Shown here: piece after piece, positions 35,869 to 46,700 of the stretch
Layout: every line of letters begins with the position of its first letter
How positions within the stretch are numbered: position 1 is the first letter of the stretch
Assembly: GCA_022605955.1 (NCBI GenBank)
Contig: JAKCOZ010000007.1
Location: 10,979,501-11,043,500, forward strand
Direction of reading: 5' to 3'
Length of the DNA stretch: 64,000 nt
Origin: Rallus limicola
Lineage: Eukaryota; Chordata; Aves; Gruiformes; Rallidae
Notes under the pieces: generated by a model
Databases searched by the model: none
What the model saw: only the letters and a program-made list of their open reading frames with translations
What the model was told of the DNA's origin: nothing
Position numbers and translations under genes: made by a program

Positions 35869-38447
35869 GTAAGTTCAAACACAACCAGATTTGTCAAGAA
35901 ACCTGTCCACTCAAAGTGCTGCAATGAAAAAAATCTTCGAGGTCATCCTGACAAAGTAATACGACCTAATCCTATTTTGGTTAAATTACTTGACATCTTT
36001 TTTCATCAACTTGATGGAATAAGCTGTTAGTATGAATTATGAACAAAGAATTTAAACCTTGGCGCACAGGAGCATAGCTGGGCATGTCGGTCCATTTCAG
36101 TACTTTATTTGTACCATTTTCTCCCCTGCACTGTAGTACAGATACTGGGGTTGTGGGCAGCTGTGCCTGCCTGCCCTGTTCTACTGGTGGTACTGCTGTC
36201 TGTGGCAGACTTTGCAGCTGCAGATAGCATCATGTTCAGTGTCATGAGTTTCCATTTCGGCACACAGTATTCCTTGTTTCCCCTGTTAGCTGTAGTGTGT
36301 GAACAACCACGAGTTTTGTTCTTAGGACTGACTTTGTATTTCATGGAGTGGGGTATGACACAAGGGGGGAGAAACTGATCTTAAAAAATCTTAAAAAATC
36401 TTTACTTGTGTTAATTAGGGTAATGTTTAATTTACATTAGAACGTGTGAGGAAGTATTTTCTAGTGTGAACCACTTTCAGAAAAATAATTCAGGTTTTTA
36501 AAATTACTTCAGCCAGATCACAGTTAATAGAGCCAGACTCCACATCCTGGATGATTCCCTACATGTTCAAACACCACTGAGCATTGATTATTTTTTAAAA
36601 TCCATGTATTTGTCATTGACCAAACACTGTCATTGAACATACCCGATGGTCATTTTTGTCATCCCCAGTAATGTTCCTTCAATCCTCCTCAAACGAAAGG
36701 ACTGTCCATTTTCTAGACTACAATCTGATACTCACCAGGAATCTTTCTAACCTGCCATTATTATCATTCTGTTGCAGTTGTCTCCTGCAAGTACATCATG
36801 AGGGCTTTAATCTTTAATTCTTTTTTAAGAGCCAATAAATAGACTTACTCTTGTAAAATGTGGCTTCTCTGTGTAAATGAAGAAATCCTGATACATTATG
36901 TATCTGCTTGAAGGTACTGAGGAAATCAAATAATTTCCTGTTTTCTTCTAAAACCAAAAGCATATTGAAAGGAGTTATTGAAAGCAGTGGGGAGTGAAAG
37001 AACTGTAATGTCCATACTTTTTTAAGCAACCAGGGTACACGCTAATTATAGCACTGTACACATGTATTTCTGTGTGTGCATACATAGGTACAGTTGGGAG
37101 TATGGGGATAATAGCTAAGAAAGTATTTTTAGAAGTGACATGCCCTTTCATGTGAAGTTCACCTTCAGACCATCAGTACTTAAGTGTCACAAGATAAAAC
37201 TGATTGTCTCATGTTTGATGAAGGAATTTATGCTGCTGTCACAAGTTGCATGCAGCTTGACACACAGGCCCAGGAGAGGTCTCTCTTTGTGCTACCTGGT
37301 CACCAATGTCTGTGCTTAAAAGGTCTGGTGAAGCTTTCTCATAGTTAGAAACAGAAATGCACTCACACACGCTGTGTGTTTATTTGCCTGTGTGGCTTCA
37401 GAGCTTGGAAGTTCCGCAAAGAAACCTGTGATTTAGACTGTAGTAGCACTGCCACAGTTCCATAGATCTGTACACATGCCTGGAGCGTTTGGCAGGTGCC
37501 TCCTTGCTCTGTTGCCTCTCCCCAGTACATGACACTTTCTGTGTTAGGAATGTGACATAAAACAGCAAAAAAAGTAAAGCGAGTAAAGCTTTCATCCCTC
37601 CTCTTCTGAACATGTCCATGTATACAAAAACAATTAGGTTCTTCCTCTCAGTACCTTGTGGCACATGGACCTGAAGGCTGGTGAGGCTGCTACAGCAGCT
37701 CAGGCTTCCACTGCCTTCAGGAGATCCTCACAGGTATGAGTGTGAGTGGACTTTTGGAGTTGTATTAAGCACAATGGGGATGTTGCAATGACTGTTCTGC
37801 ATCTCTGTTTCTGTTTGTTGCGGGTTTTTTTCCCTACAACATCTTTTCTTGTGCCTGTTCCCATTAGTTTATCCTGAACATTCCTCTGCCTGATGTGCTT
37901 ACAAGTTAGATTTGTAGCCTGTGTATTTAGCCGTGGTGTTTTAGGAGATGACCATTTCAACTAGTGTTTTTCACTTCAGGAGGAGGGGGGGTTACCACTT
38001 AAAGCAGATGTTACCTTTCAACAGATTTTCAGCTGTTGCAGTTCACTGAGCTATTTGCTTAGAACAGTTAATTCTGAACAAGTGCACTTGGAAAATCCAA
38101 TGCAACTGGGCAAAACCACCCCAAACTAAAACCTAGGAAAACTAACAATAACTAAACTGTTAAAACTCTTACCTAACTAAGCAGTTAAATATAGTCCCTT
38201 CTTATGGGCAGTAGCTTGAAATAGGTACTTCTTTACAGAAGTTTCTGTTGTCTGCTGTTGGGATTTAGATTTTATGAGAGACAGAGTCACAAAATAGTTA
38301 AATGTAAAGCTTGGATGAATGTGTAAAAAATAACTGTGCTTTTTCCCAAGTGAGGGATAGATACAGTACCACTCTGTTTGATTGCATGCTGGTGAGTAAT
38401 ACATGGTGATTAAGAAAGATTTTCTTTACAAATATTTTTTATTTTAG
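35869..38447 (+). other. SPIDR intron 4
   Basis: About 2.6 kb, GTAAGT to TTTTATTTTAG. AT-rich, with no transposon I can name. Confidence 0.8.
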
Positions 38448-38605
38448 ATGAACCAGAGTTCATTGATTGGGAGAATGATAGTGATTCTACTGTTAGATGT
38501 GATGGATCAGGAAAAGATGGAAGCTCACTGGAGATATCGGATTCGGACTCCTGCACAAATCTTAATTCTGTGCCTGTGAAAGAAGAGAATGATGAGCTTT
38601 GTAAG
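38448..38605 (+). CDS. SPIDR: SPIDR coding exon 5
   Basis: A 158-nt exon, phase 1 to phase 0, with acceptor ATTTTTTATTTTAG| and donor AAG|GTGAGA. It encodes DEPEFIDWENDSDSTV, then LEISDSDSCTNLNS, and ends NDELCK. The block EFIDWENDSD matches human SPIDR QFIDWEIDSD, and EISD(S)DSC matches EISDCASC, in the same order. It is acidic and serine-rich. The next human segment (SSIEILEYSSDSEKEDD and the more conserved downstream region) was not found in the remaining 25 kb, so the protein is cut by the window edge at about 198 of roughly 900 residues. Confidence 0.92.
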
Positions 38606-38824
38606 GTGAGAAACTGCTTCAGTTATTTTTTAGAAAGAAAAGCTTCTATGGCAATTACAGAGTATATTCATATTTGATTGCATTTAATTTGGAGGAACAT
38701 GAGGTTTTTGCTTACCTCATCTCCAGAAGGAATTCTGTACATGAGAATTTCAGTGCATTTTCTCTGACTGCCAAACCTCAAAACCAAGCAGTGCCCCATA
38801 CCTAGAGCTTAGTAGCGTGGTCGC

Positions 38825-39066
38825 TGAATCACAGGATGACTGAGGTGGGAAGGCACCTCTGCAGAATGCCTGGTCGAACCCCTCTGCTCAAAGCAGGGTA
38901 AGCTGGAGCTGTTTGCTTAGGGATGCCTCTGCTTGGGTTTTGAGTATCTCTAAGCACGGAGACTCCACAGGCTCTGGGCAACCTGTGCCAGTGCTTGGCC
39001 AGCCTCACAGTACTGAAGATTATTTCTACATTTGAATGGAATTTCTTGTATTTCAGTGTGTGTCCA
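38825..39066 (-). mobile_element. CR1 LINE, 3' fragment
   Basis: Starts CTGAATCACAGGATGACTGA and runs through CTGGGCAACCTGTGCCAGTG to the CTTGTATTTCAGTGTGTGTCC block. These are ordered CR1 3' landmarks in antisense, diverged. Confidence 0.82.
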
Positions 39067-39549
39067 AAAAAAGGTGAAATGGGTAGATTTCTCAACAGAG
39101 ACTTTATCACCTGGATTCTCTACAGCCCCTGGCTGCCTGTTGCATGTTAATGTCCAAATCTCCTATCATGTGGTGGCTGGGACTGCTTTGTATTTCTTTT
39201 CAGTACTTGAGACCTTGACTGTGTAAAATCCTGGTATCGTGGCTAGAGCGTGTTCTGAAAGCAATGACAAGGAACTAATTACAGGACTCCCTACGTCAGT
39301 GGAAAGTGATGAGGATTGAAGAGCTCTGGAAAAGGGCAGCAGCCAATACTGAAATGTATCAGCTAAGATTTGGCAGTATTTTTCCTTCTTTTTTTCTGTA
39401 GAAAGTGTAACTATTTATAAAGAAGGCATGTTGTATCAAGCATAGAATAGATGGCAGAAATTTTGATGCTTACTTAGTGTCTTACAGGGCAATGACTTGT
39501 ATTAACAGACTTGAGATTTGACACTGCCCTAGGCAAAGTTACCATTTAA

Positions 39550-40220
39550 TGCTGGAGGCTGGCTGTGTCTGCAAGCCCCTCACCAGCGAGCCCCTGTGCC
39601 TGCAGCGCTCCCCGCCATGCGAGGGCTGCGATCTGCCCAGCCGTCTGCGGCTGGAACATGAGGGCAGGCTGGAGGGACTGAGTTTGCCTGGCCTGGAGGA
39701 GGCCGTGGAGGGCTCTGGCCCTTCTCAGAGGAGCCCAGCGAGAGGGGAAGGGCTCATCTGGCAGCAGGGGAAGCTTCAGCTGGGCGAGGTGGCGGAGCGC
39801 TGGGAGCGAGCTGGGGGGCGGTGTGGGTCTTGCTCAAGACACTGTCGCTTCGAGACTTGGCTGCCGCCGCCTCCCGCGGCACGGAAGCCGCTGCGGACCA
39901 CCGCTCCCTCCCTCCCGCCCGCCCGCCGGTCCGTGGTAGCGCCGAGCCCGCTCCGTCGGGCGGCGCTGGGTTGCAGGGGCGCTCCCGGCGGGGCGCTCCC
40001 GGCAGGGCCCCGGCAGAGGGCGCCGCCGGCCCGGGCTGCGCGGCCCCAGCCTCGCCTGCCGACCCGGCCGCTTCCTCCGGCGGGCGCGGTCCTTTGGCGG
40101 CTCCTCTGCCGGCGGCGGGGAGAGCGCCGGGCCGGCACTGGCACGCAGGCTGAGGTTGTGCCCTCGGCTGCGGACGGGGGTGGGAAACCGGACGGGCTTC
40201 GGCTGGCTGTAGAGATGAGG
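39550..40220. promoter_or_regulatory. CpG island inside SPIDR intron 5
   Basis: About 670 bp of dense CpG, densest at 39,780-40,150 (for example GGCGGGGCGCTCCCGGCAGG), surrounded by AT-rich intron. It starts about 940 bp downstream of SPIDR exon 5. The 231-codon plus frame (39,549-40,244) and the minus frames are GC artefacts as far as I can see. Such an island usually marks a promoter, so an internal SPIDR promoter or an unannotated transcript is possible. It lies directly beside the candidate minus-strand exon at 40,296-40,675. Confidence 0.6.
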
Positions 40221-40295
40221 AAGGCCGTTACCGGAAAGCATTAAAGCTTTAATGAAATTCATCTAATTTATGTATCGATTCTTGATTAAACTCAC

Positions 40296-40675
40296 CGAGA
40301 GAGCGCATGGATGGAGTATGATAGCTAGTGGTGCTCACAGAGCTGTCGCTGGCTTCCCAGCGAAGGGGCATGGGCATCGCATCAGGGTCCTGCTGCCTTT
40401 CCGAGGCCCCTGCCCTGCTGCAGCTGGCGGGTGAAAGTATTTTTTTAGGTTTGTGAAGAACTGGTTTCAAGTCACTGTGGTCCTGAGTGACAGCATCAAA
40501 AGAGATTGCACGGTCTGCACAAACCTGGGAAAGCAGACCTGGGGTTTTTGCAAGCAAGTTGTTCTGCCTTGTATATAATAAAGGCCATGACTTACCCCAC
40601 TGTAGATGGAGAACTGGGTGAATGTTCTTGTTAGTAATTACTGCTCGTGAGAGGGCTTTTTCGGATGCAGACACA
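40296..40675 (-). other. candidate antisense protein-coding exon, unrecognised
   Basis: On the minus strand a frame open for 141 codons (40,674-40,249) is flanked by a good acceptor (CTTTCTTCTTTCAG|TGTGTCTG) and a consensus donor (CTCTCG|GTGAGT). This defines a 380-nt exon. The translation is balanced and not low-complexity. It includes NIHPVLHLQWGKSWPLLYTR, QVCADRAISFDAVTQDHSD and SDSSVSTTSYHTPSMRSL. I do not recognise the protein. It has no internal ATG-first signal suggesting a start, so it would be an internal exon of a gene nested in, or antisense to, SPIDR. By length alone a chance frame is possible. The paired splice signals make it worth testing. Confidence 0.33.
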
Positions 40676-42350
40676 CTGAAAGAAGAAAGTTTTTAACCCT
40701 AGCAGGAATAGTTATATGACTACAAAAGGTGTGGGTACACTGGGATTCTGAGGATACCTTTGTGGATTTGGCCTTCCCAGTTGGAGTGCAGTGCAGTGGG
40801 GATTTTCATGGGTGGTCAGCCTCGCTTAGTGAACTTCCTTCTGGGAATATGGTGAATGCAGGAGGGCAAATCCCTAGTGAGTGCTGTGCCTGTTGGAGTC
40901 TTTGTTTTGCTTTACTTGGGAAGTGCTGTTTTCCTAGGAAAAAATTACAGGCAAGCTATTTGAGAGGTTTCCAAGGCAGTGTTCGCTATAGGAGGTAATT
41001 TGCTGTATGAGTATTCTTTAGAAAGGCCTGTTAATTTTGTGGCCTGTTCACAGCGGGGGAAGGAAAAAAAAGCCAAATGTTGATATATCACCATTTTTGT
41101 GGTTTACTAAATCTCTGGAACCTAATGGACTGCATGGATAATCAAAAGACCATGAAATTTACTTTACCCCACTTCAAAATATGCCAAATACCAAGAAGTT
41201 CTGGAGGTTTAGGATTGTGGCCAAAATATTTTCATGGTAGTGTTTACCCATGGTAGGAGTGTACTAGATTTCTAGTGGGAAATCTCAAAAGATTAATAAC
41301 TTTACGGCTTTAGTTCCCCCTGATATACCAATAGTTCTAATCTGAAAATTAATTCTATTCAGTGATAGTTAACTATAGAGAAAGACTTAATGTATTGTTT
41401 TGGTATGAAGATAAAAGTCTTGCTTATCTGTAAAGCTACAGTCCTGATTCAGTTTATGCTCCAAGTTGCTGTGCTGTGTATTTCCTATCAACTAGCCACC
41501 TCTGACGTGTAAAGTTGCTTGATAGAGCGTAATGAGGAAGGCAAGTTGAAGCTGTGGTGAGCAGCTATTAGCTATTTTTTTGTTTCAGTTTAATTCAGAA
41601 TTTTTGAAGAAAATATGCAATATAAGACATAGTTTTGTTTTGCTTTCCTTTATATATTTTTAGGGCATGGAGGTTAATTTTTAATTGTTAACTTTCCGTT
41701 GACCTATGTCTGAATTTTTGCTTGAGGCAATGCAGGACAAAGACGTGGTAAGGCCTGATCCCAGATAGCTTTACTCTGAGAGTTCCTCCACTTTCAGTTG
41801 TGGTAGGTGCCTAGTTGACTTTTTCTTGGAGACTATGGTGCTAAAATAAAGATTAACCATGTTAAATTTTCAGCATGCATGCTTTCCAGAACAGCACAAT
41901 GTGATCACCTCAAAATTGATCTAACATTTTTATGCATTGGTAATGACTACTTATTGCCTGACTTGTGCAGAGACCTTGTCTCATGAGCAGAAGTTCCCTG
42001 TTTTATAAGAATTGTTCACCTCTGAATTATTTTCAACTTCTAAATATTCTGATGCTAGTGTTTAAATGAAATCTGGTGCTCTTGTATGTGAATTCATGTC
42101 TCCCGAAATACCGCCTCCTAAACTGGGAACCTTCTCTGGCCCTGTGCACACAGTGGCATCATTTTCCACACTCAGATACACCCTTAAATCACTTTCTGTA
42201 GCTTAATCCCTTAAAGTAGGCCAGTGTTTTTATGGAGTATATAATTTTGGTATGTTGCAGAGATGGTCTTTCTGTCCCATGTGTTAGATCTACTTAGAAG
42301 GTTTTGATGGGTAACCAGATTTGCTTGCTTTGTATGCAAGTGAGATTAGT

Positions 42351-42450
42351 GTAAGGAGAATTTTTTGCCCTTTGTATTGCTACTCTGTAGGAATTAGATA
42401 GTAAGGAGAACTTTTTGCACTTTGTATTGCTAATCTCTAGGAATTAGATA
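42351..42450. repeat. 50-bp tandem duplication
   Basis: Two adjacent 50-bp units, 42,351-42,400 and 42,401-42,450, both begin GTAAGGAGAA and end GAATTAGATA. They differ at only 4 of 50 positions and have no indels. It is not part of a recognised transposon. Confidence 0.95.
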
Positions 42451-42718
42451 GCCTTCTGTACTTGCTATGCAGCATTAATAAAGTTTAGCTGGTTAGAGCA
42501 GACCCTCTTTATTGCAGAGCATATGAATAAGCTTGTCTGCTGATCTTAAATTCTAATTTAGCTGAAAATTCATCCAAAAGTCACATGGTTAAGAACTTTT
42601 TTCATTTAAATACATATACAATGGCAATACCTCCAAAGTATCGTGCTGTATGATGATAGACAGCTGAAAAAGAGAACTGCTGTATTTCGTGTGTTTCAGA
42701 ACTCTGTTAAATGTTAAA

Positions 42719-42742
42719 TTAGAGAGTTTCAGAACTCTCTAA
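42719..42742. repeat. perfect 10-bp inverted repeat (hairpin)
   Basis: TTAGAGAGTT, spacer TCAG, then AACTCTCTAA. This is a perfect 10-bp stem with a 4-nt loop. A direct repeat of GTTTCAGAACTCT also occurs about 34 bp before it. Confidence 0.9.
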
Positions 42743-42870
42743 TGTGCTGCAGTCTGTGCGTGCTGACAGTGGGTGATCTGACATGTTTGTTGAGTCTTGT
42801 GCAAAAAGCCTTGTGATGTGAAAAAGACTAATTTCCCTGAGAGAAGAAAACATTGTTTGAGAAGTCATTT

Positions 42871-42916
42871 GTATGCATGTATGTATGTGTGTATGTATAT
42901 ATATATACATATATTT
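42871..42916. repeat. TATG/TA microsatellite
   Basis: Compound simple repeat (GTATG)n / (TATG)n running into (TA)n, in SPIDR intron 5. Likely polymorphic. Confidence 0.85.
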
Positions 42917-43438
42917 ATCTGAGGCCACCTCATCTCTCAAAATAAGGTTTACTCAGTTGCTTAGTTTATGGATTTATTGCTGTCTTAACTTCGTTTCTAA
43001 AAAAAGTCCTAAAGTCCTGCAGTATTACATTGAGAGGGGTTCAACATACCTATGAAGTTCTGAAGAGATCACTTAAAAGGCGAGTAGGCCAAGATTTTGC
43101 TATTACTTTTGGGCCTGCTTTTATGTCCTTGCTCTCTTGATCCATTATAATCATAATTATAACTATCATTGGCTTGGTAATTAGAATTGAGTCTAGAACT
43201 ATTGTTGTGTAAGAGAATTTAAAATAGGTTATCTCAAGGTAGGGAATCATTATTATGGCAAATGGAATTTGTGTCATCCTCTCAGACTGATGACTTAACA
43301 CTGATCAAGGGTGATGATATGACCATGTTATTACAGGCAATTATTTTTGTCAGTCCTTTACCAAAGGAAGCATGTTAGAATATATGCAAGAATGACCACA
43401 GGCTTACTATTATTTCTAAACATGTACTTCATGCAGCA

Positions 43439-43632
43439 ATTCAGGTTGGAAGGGACTTCAAAATGTCTTCAGTTCAACCTACACAAAGGCTCAGGTGCAA
43501 GGTCAGACAAGGTTGCTTAGGGCTTTATCGAGTTGGATCTTGGAAAACTCTTGAGGATGGAGACAGCATAACCAGTCTGTGCAATATCATCTTTCCTTCC
43601 CTGTCTCTCTCCTCCCTGTCTCCCCAAAAACT
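43439..43632 (-). mobile_element. CR1 LINE, degraded 3' fragment
   Basis: CAGGTTGGAAGGGACTTCAA, GGTTGCTTAGGGCTTTATC and TCTTGGAAAACTCTTGAGGA follow the CR1 3' UTR order in antisense. The tail motif is lost. The right edge is approximate. Confidence 0.72.
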
Positions 43633-43694
43633 TACTTTTCTGGGTTGAAATTGGTCTTTTCTGACAGGGCTACTCAGGTGGGCTTTTTAGGCAA

Positions 43695-43719
43695 GACCTA
43701 TTAAGACTATTAATAGGTC
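43695..43719. repeat. perfect 10-bp inverted repeat in a cluster of palindromes
   Basis: GACCTATTAA, spacer GACTA, TTAATAGGTC. Next to it lie CAAGTC/GACTTG pairs (43,722-43,762), so about 70 bp can fold in several alternative hairpins. Confidence 0.9.
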
Positions 43720-46700
43720 TGCAAGTCTTATTGACTTGACTATTAATTGACTGCAAGTCAACAGTGGTACACAACAGACTCCTTTTGGATTCATATCAGC
43801 AAGGTGGGGTGATTTATATCTGAACTACTAGACAAAACTGAACTTGTGCACCGGATGCTGCCAGCTACATCCCGCCTGCAGGGATGTCCCTGCATCTTCT
43901 GATCCAGAAATGAAGCTGTGAAACGTTTTGCTTAGTCACAAGCAGTAGTTTGCCTCTAATCTTTTTGTTCCCATGACATGCTCAGATTACCAGAATAGGA
44001 ATCAGGATGTTTCTGGGTGAGCTGTGGCTGGCTGCATTAGAACTTTCAAGTCTCCACTTAAACAATGGCCCCATAAATTTTAAATTGGGATTGAAGATAC
44101 CAGTTCAGCTAATGCCTAACTGGCTCAGGTGTTCCTTGCTTTGATGCTTTAAAGTATCTCGGGAAGACTTTGCTTTATAATTTTTATTTATGTTTATAAT
44201 CGTTATAATTCTAAGAGACCGGAATTCAAACCTTAATGTAGCTGAATTGGCTCATTATTGCTCTCAAGAATGGAGTGAGTCATATGAGTGCCTTGACACT
44301 ACTCACTAAGTTTCTTTTTTGGTGGTGTAAAAGATGTTCAAAATCCATGGTGGCCATTTTGGAAGGAAATTTCTTTGCTCACAGTTGTCATACTTAGAGG
44401 TGCTTGCATATATGTGTATAGGCTCTTGTAGGTGATCCAGGGTGTCACTGAGGTAAGCTATACTACTTCTTGCCCAGTTTGTGAAGTTCCCTGGATGCCT
44501 TATTAAGTATAACAGGGACTCGTGTGTACCACGTCCTGGGTGTATGAAATCTGATGGATCGCAGGAGCTACCACAGACATAAACAGACTTTAGCCCTTGC
44601 TGCCTCATGCTGTTGCTCCCAGACTGTATTTTTATGTTGTCTGAAGCACCAGGTTGTTTGGGCACACTAATCCAGCCCCTCTGCTTTGTTTAATTTAAGG
44701 CTTCAGCTGAGCCCCGTATTCTTTCTTGTGCAGCTCTGGAGAGCAACAACTTTAAGTGCAGCTGACAGCATTGCTCTCTTGGCATCCATGTATTGAATAC
44801 ACACACCCCACACACACTTTGCTGTCTTCTCCCCACCCTTCCCACATTTACCTGGTGTTTTAAACAGGATTCAAGCGGCCTGTGTTAGTTCTCCTGCAGC
44901 TGCATGCCACGGGAGTCATCTGTGTTTCCTCAGGCCTGGCACCTCAGCAGCGTGGCTGTCTTCAAAGCACCACAGAGGGTCTTTGGGAGTACCAGGGAAA
45001 AGCAAAGTGATATATATCTGCCCTGCCAGGGCCCTGGCCTCCATTTCAAGAGGTGAAGCAAAGAAAGAGGGTCTCATTTATCTCCTGTTGGTCGCCTGCC
45101 TGGTGCTACAGTACAAGAGGCTACAGGACAGAGCAGAGCATGGACAGCTGGTAGCACAGTAGTCTCCTCTGAAAGGAAAGAAAGGATAAAGCCAGGGGAG
45201 TTATCAAAATTAATAGGAAGTTGAAGGCTTTTTGTCTTACCTGTTTCCCCACCTCTGATAAGGCTCTCTGTTGTTCACCATTATGGATAATTTGCTAATA
45301 GTTTTGCACTCTGCAAGGAGCTGTGAAGACAGAAAGCTGCTGCGTTTTGATTTGTCTAACTTTGTCTTCCAGACTGATATCTAAAGATGTGTCTCCAGGC
45401 TCCTCAGGCCAAATTGGGGGAGAGATGAGTTTGAAATAATTTTTTTAAGGGAACGGTGGAAGAGAAATCTTAGTGGAATACATCAGTCTTAATCATTTCT
45501 TGTTCTGATAAATGGGCTTTCTAAATGCTGAGGTCCTGGAAGGAGACCGGAAAAGAGTAGATTGGCTAATGGCTTGAATTCCCAAAAGGCCTTTAATTCA
45601 ATCTTTCTTGTGGCTCTTCACTTTCTTTTAAAAATAATTTTATGATCTTTTTAGTGACTGGTTCTGTCACCCATCACGACAGTTCATTGCATCAGGCAAA
45701 GGCCCGAATATATCAGGGAAAGTAAAATGCTCTTTTATTAGCAGTCATGTTTCATCCAGTGGTGAAGAAAATGTTTCTTGGCCTTTAAAGGTACCTAGTG
45801 CAGTTGCAGCTTTAACCTTTTCACAAGTGAACCTCCCTGGTCTTGGGGGTATGTGGCAGCAATACAGGACAGACACGCACAGCTATCTGGGGTGGGGTGG
45901 GGAAGAAAAGCATGTGTACTACTGCTTGTAGAATGGCTATTAATTGAAAATAGGATATTTAAATGCCTAAGGCTACCCAATTCCTGCTAGAACAAGTAAA
46001 GCACAAGGTATATAAAAATTGTCTACCTGTCCCCATATTTAGGCTTCACCTTCTCACAAGTTTGTTGTCACTTTTCACCAAAAGAGAACTGTTCTTTGGT
46101 GGTAAGGGTTAGTGTCGACCGGCTCTTTGTAGGATGTACTAAATAGTGAAGATCTGGAAATAAATTCAGAATACCTTAGAAAACACAGGAACACCAAAGT
46201 TTAGAAACTATTCTATCCTAATCTCGGTGTTAGTAACCCATCCCCAATGTTTTTCCAGTGTTTTTCACCCTCTCTTTAATGGATAAAGCTCTTGTATATC
46301 TGTGCTTATTTTTATCTTGCACGGAAGAAAGCAGCTATGTGGGAGTGTTGTTTTGTGGGGGTTTTTTTAAGTCATGCCACTGTATCTCTTGGTAGAAAGA
46401 ATGCAGTTTGGTGGTATGGTATGGGGAAGAGGACATTTGTACCTGGCTCCCATCGCAATGTGGAAGTGTGTTGGGTAGATAAAAGTGAGCAGAACAAATG
46501 GAATAAACCAGAATGTTTATAATAAAACTTAAGAAATTTGGAGGTGGGAACTTCAGTTGGGCGGGGGGGGTTGGCTTTCATGGGGACGATGAGATGTGAC
46601 TGGGGTGGGGTGAAATCCTAATATCTCTCATATCCAGTCTGGCAGGGTCTGTGTCATGTTCTGTTGCTCTTGTTTTGTGATAAACAGTTTCTATACAAAC

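Noticed and set aside
39549..40244. 231-codon plus-strand frame in the intron 5 CpG island
   Set aside because: Arg/Pro/Ala-rich translation driven by GC content, with minus-strand frames open over the same region. No splice or family evidence.
44306..44665. 119-codon minus-strand frame (SSCDPSDFIHPGRGTHESLL)
   Set aside because: Protein-like in appearance, but frames of this length are expected several times by chance in 64 kb. No splice sites or family match.
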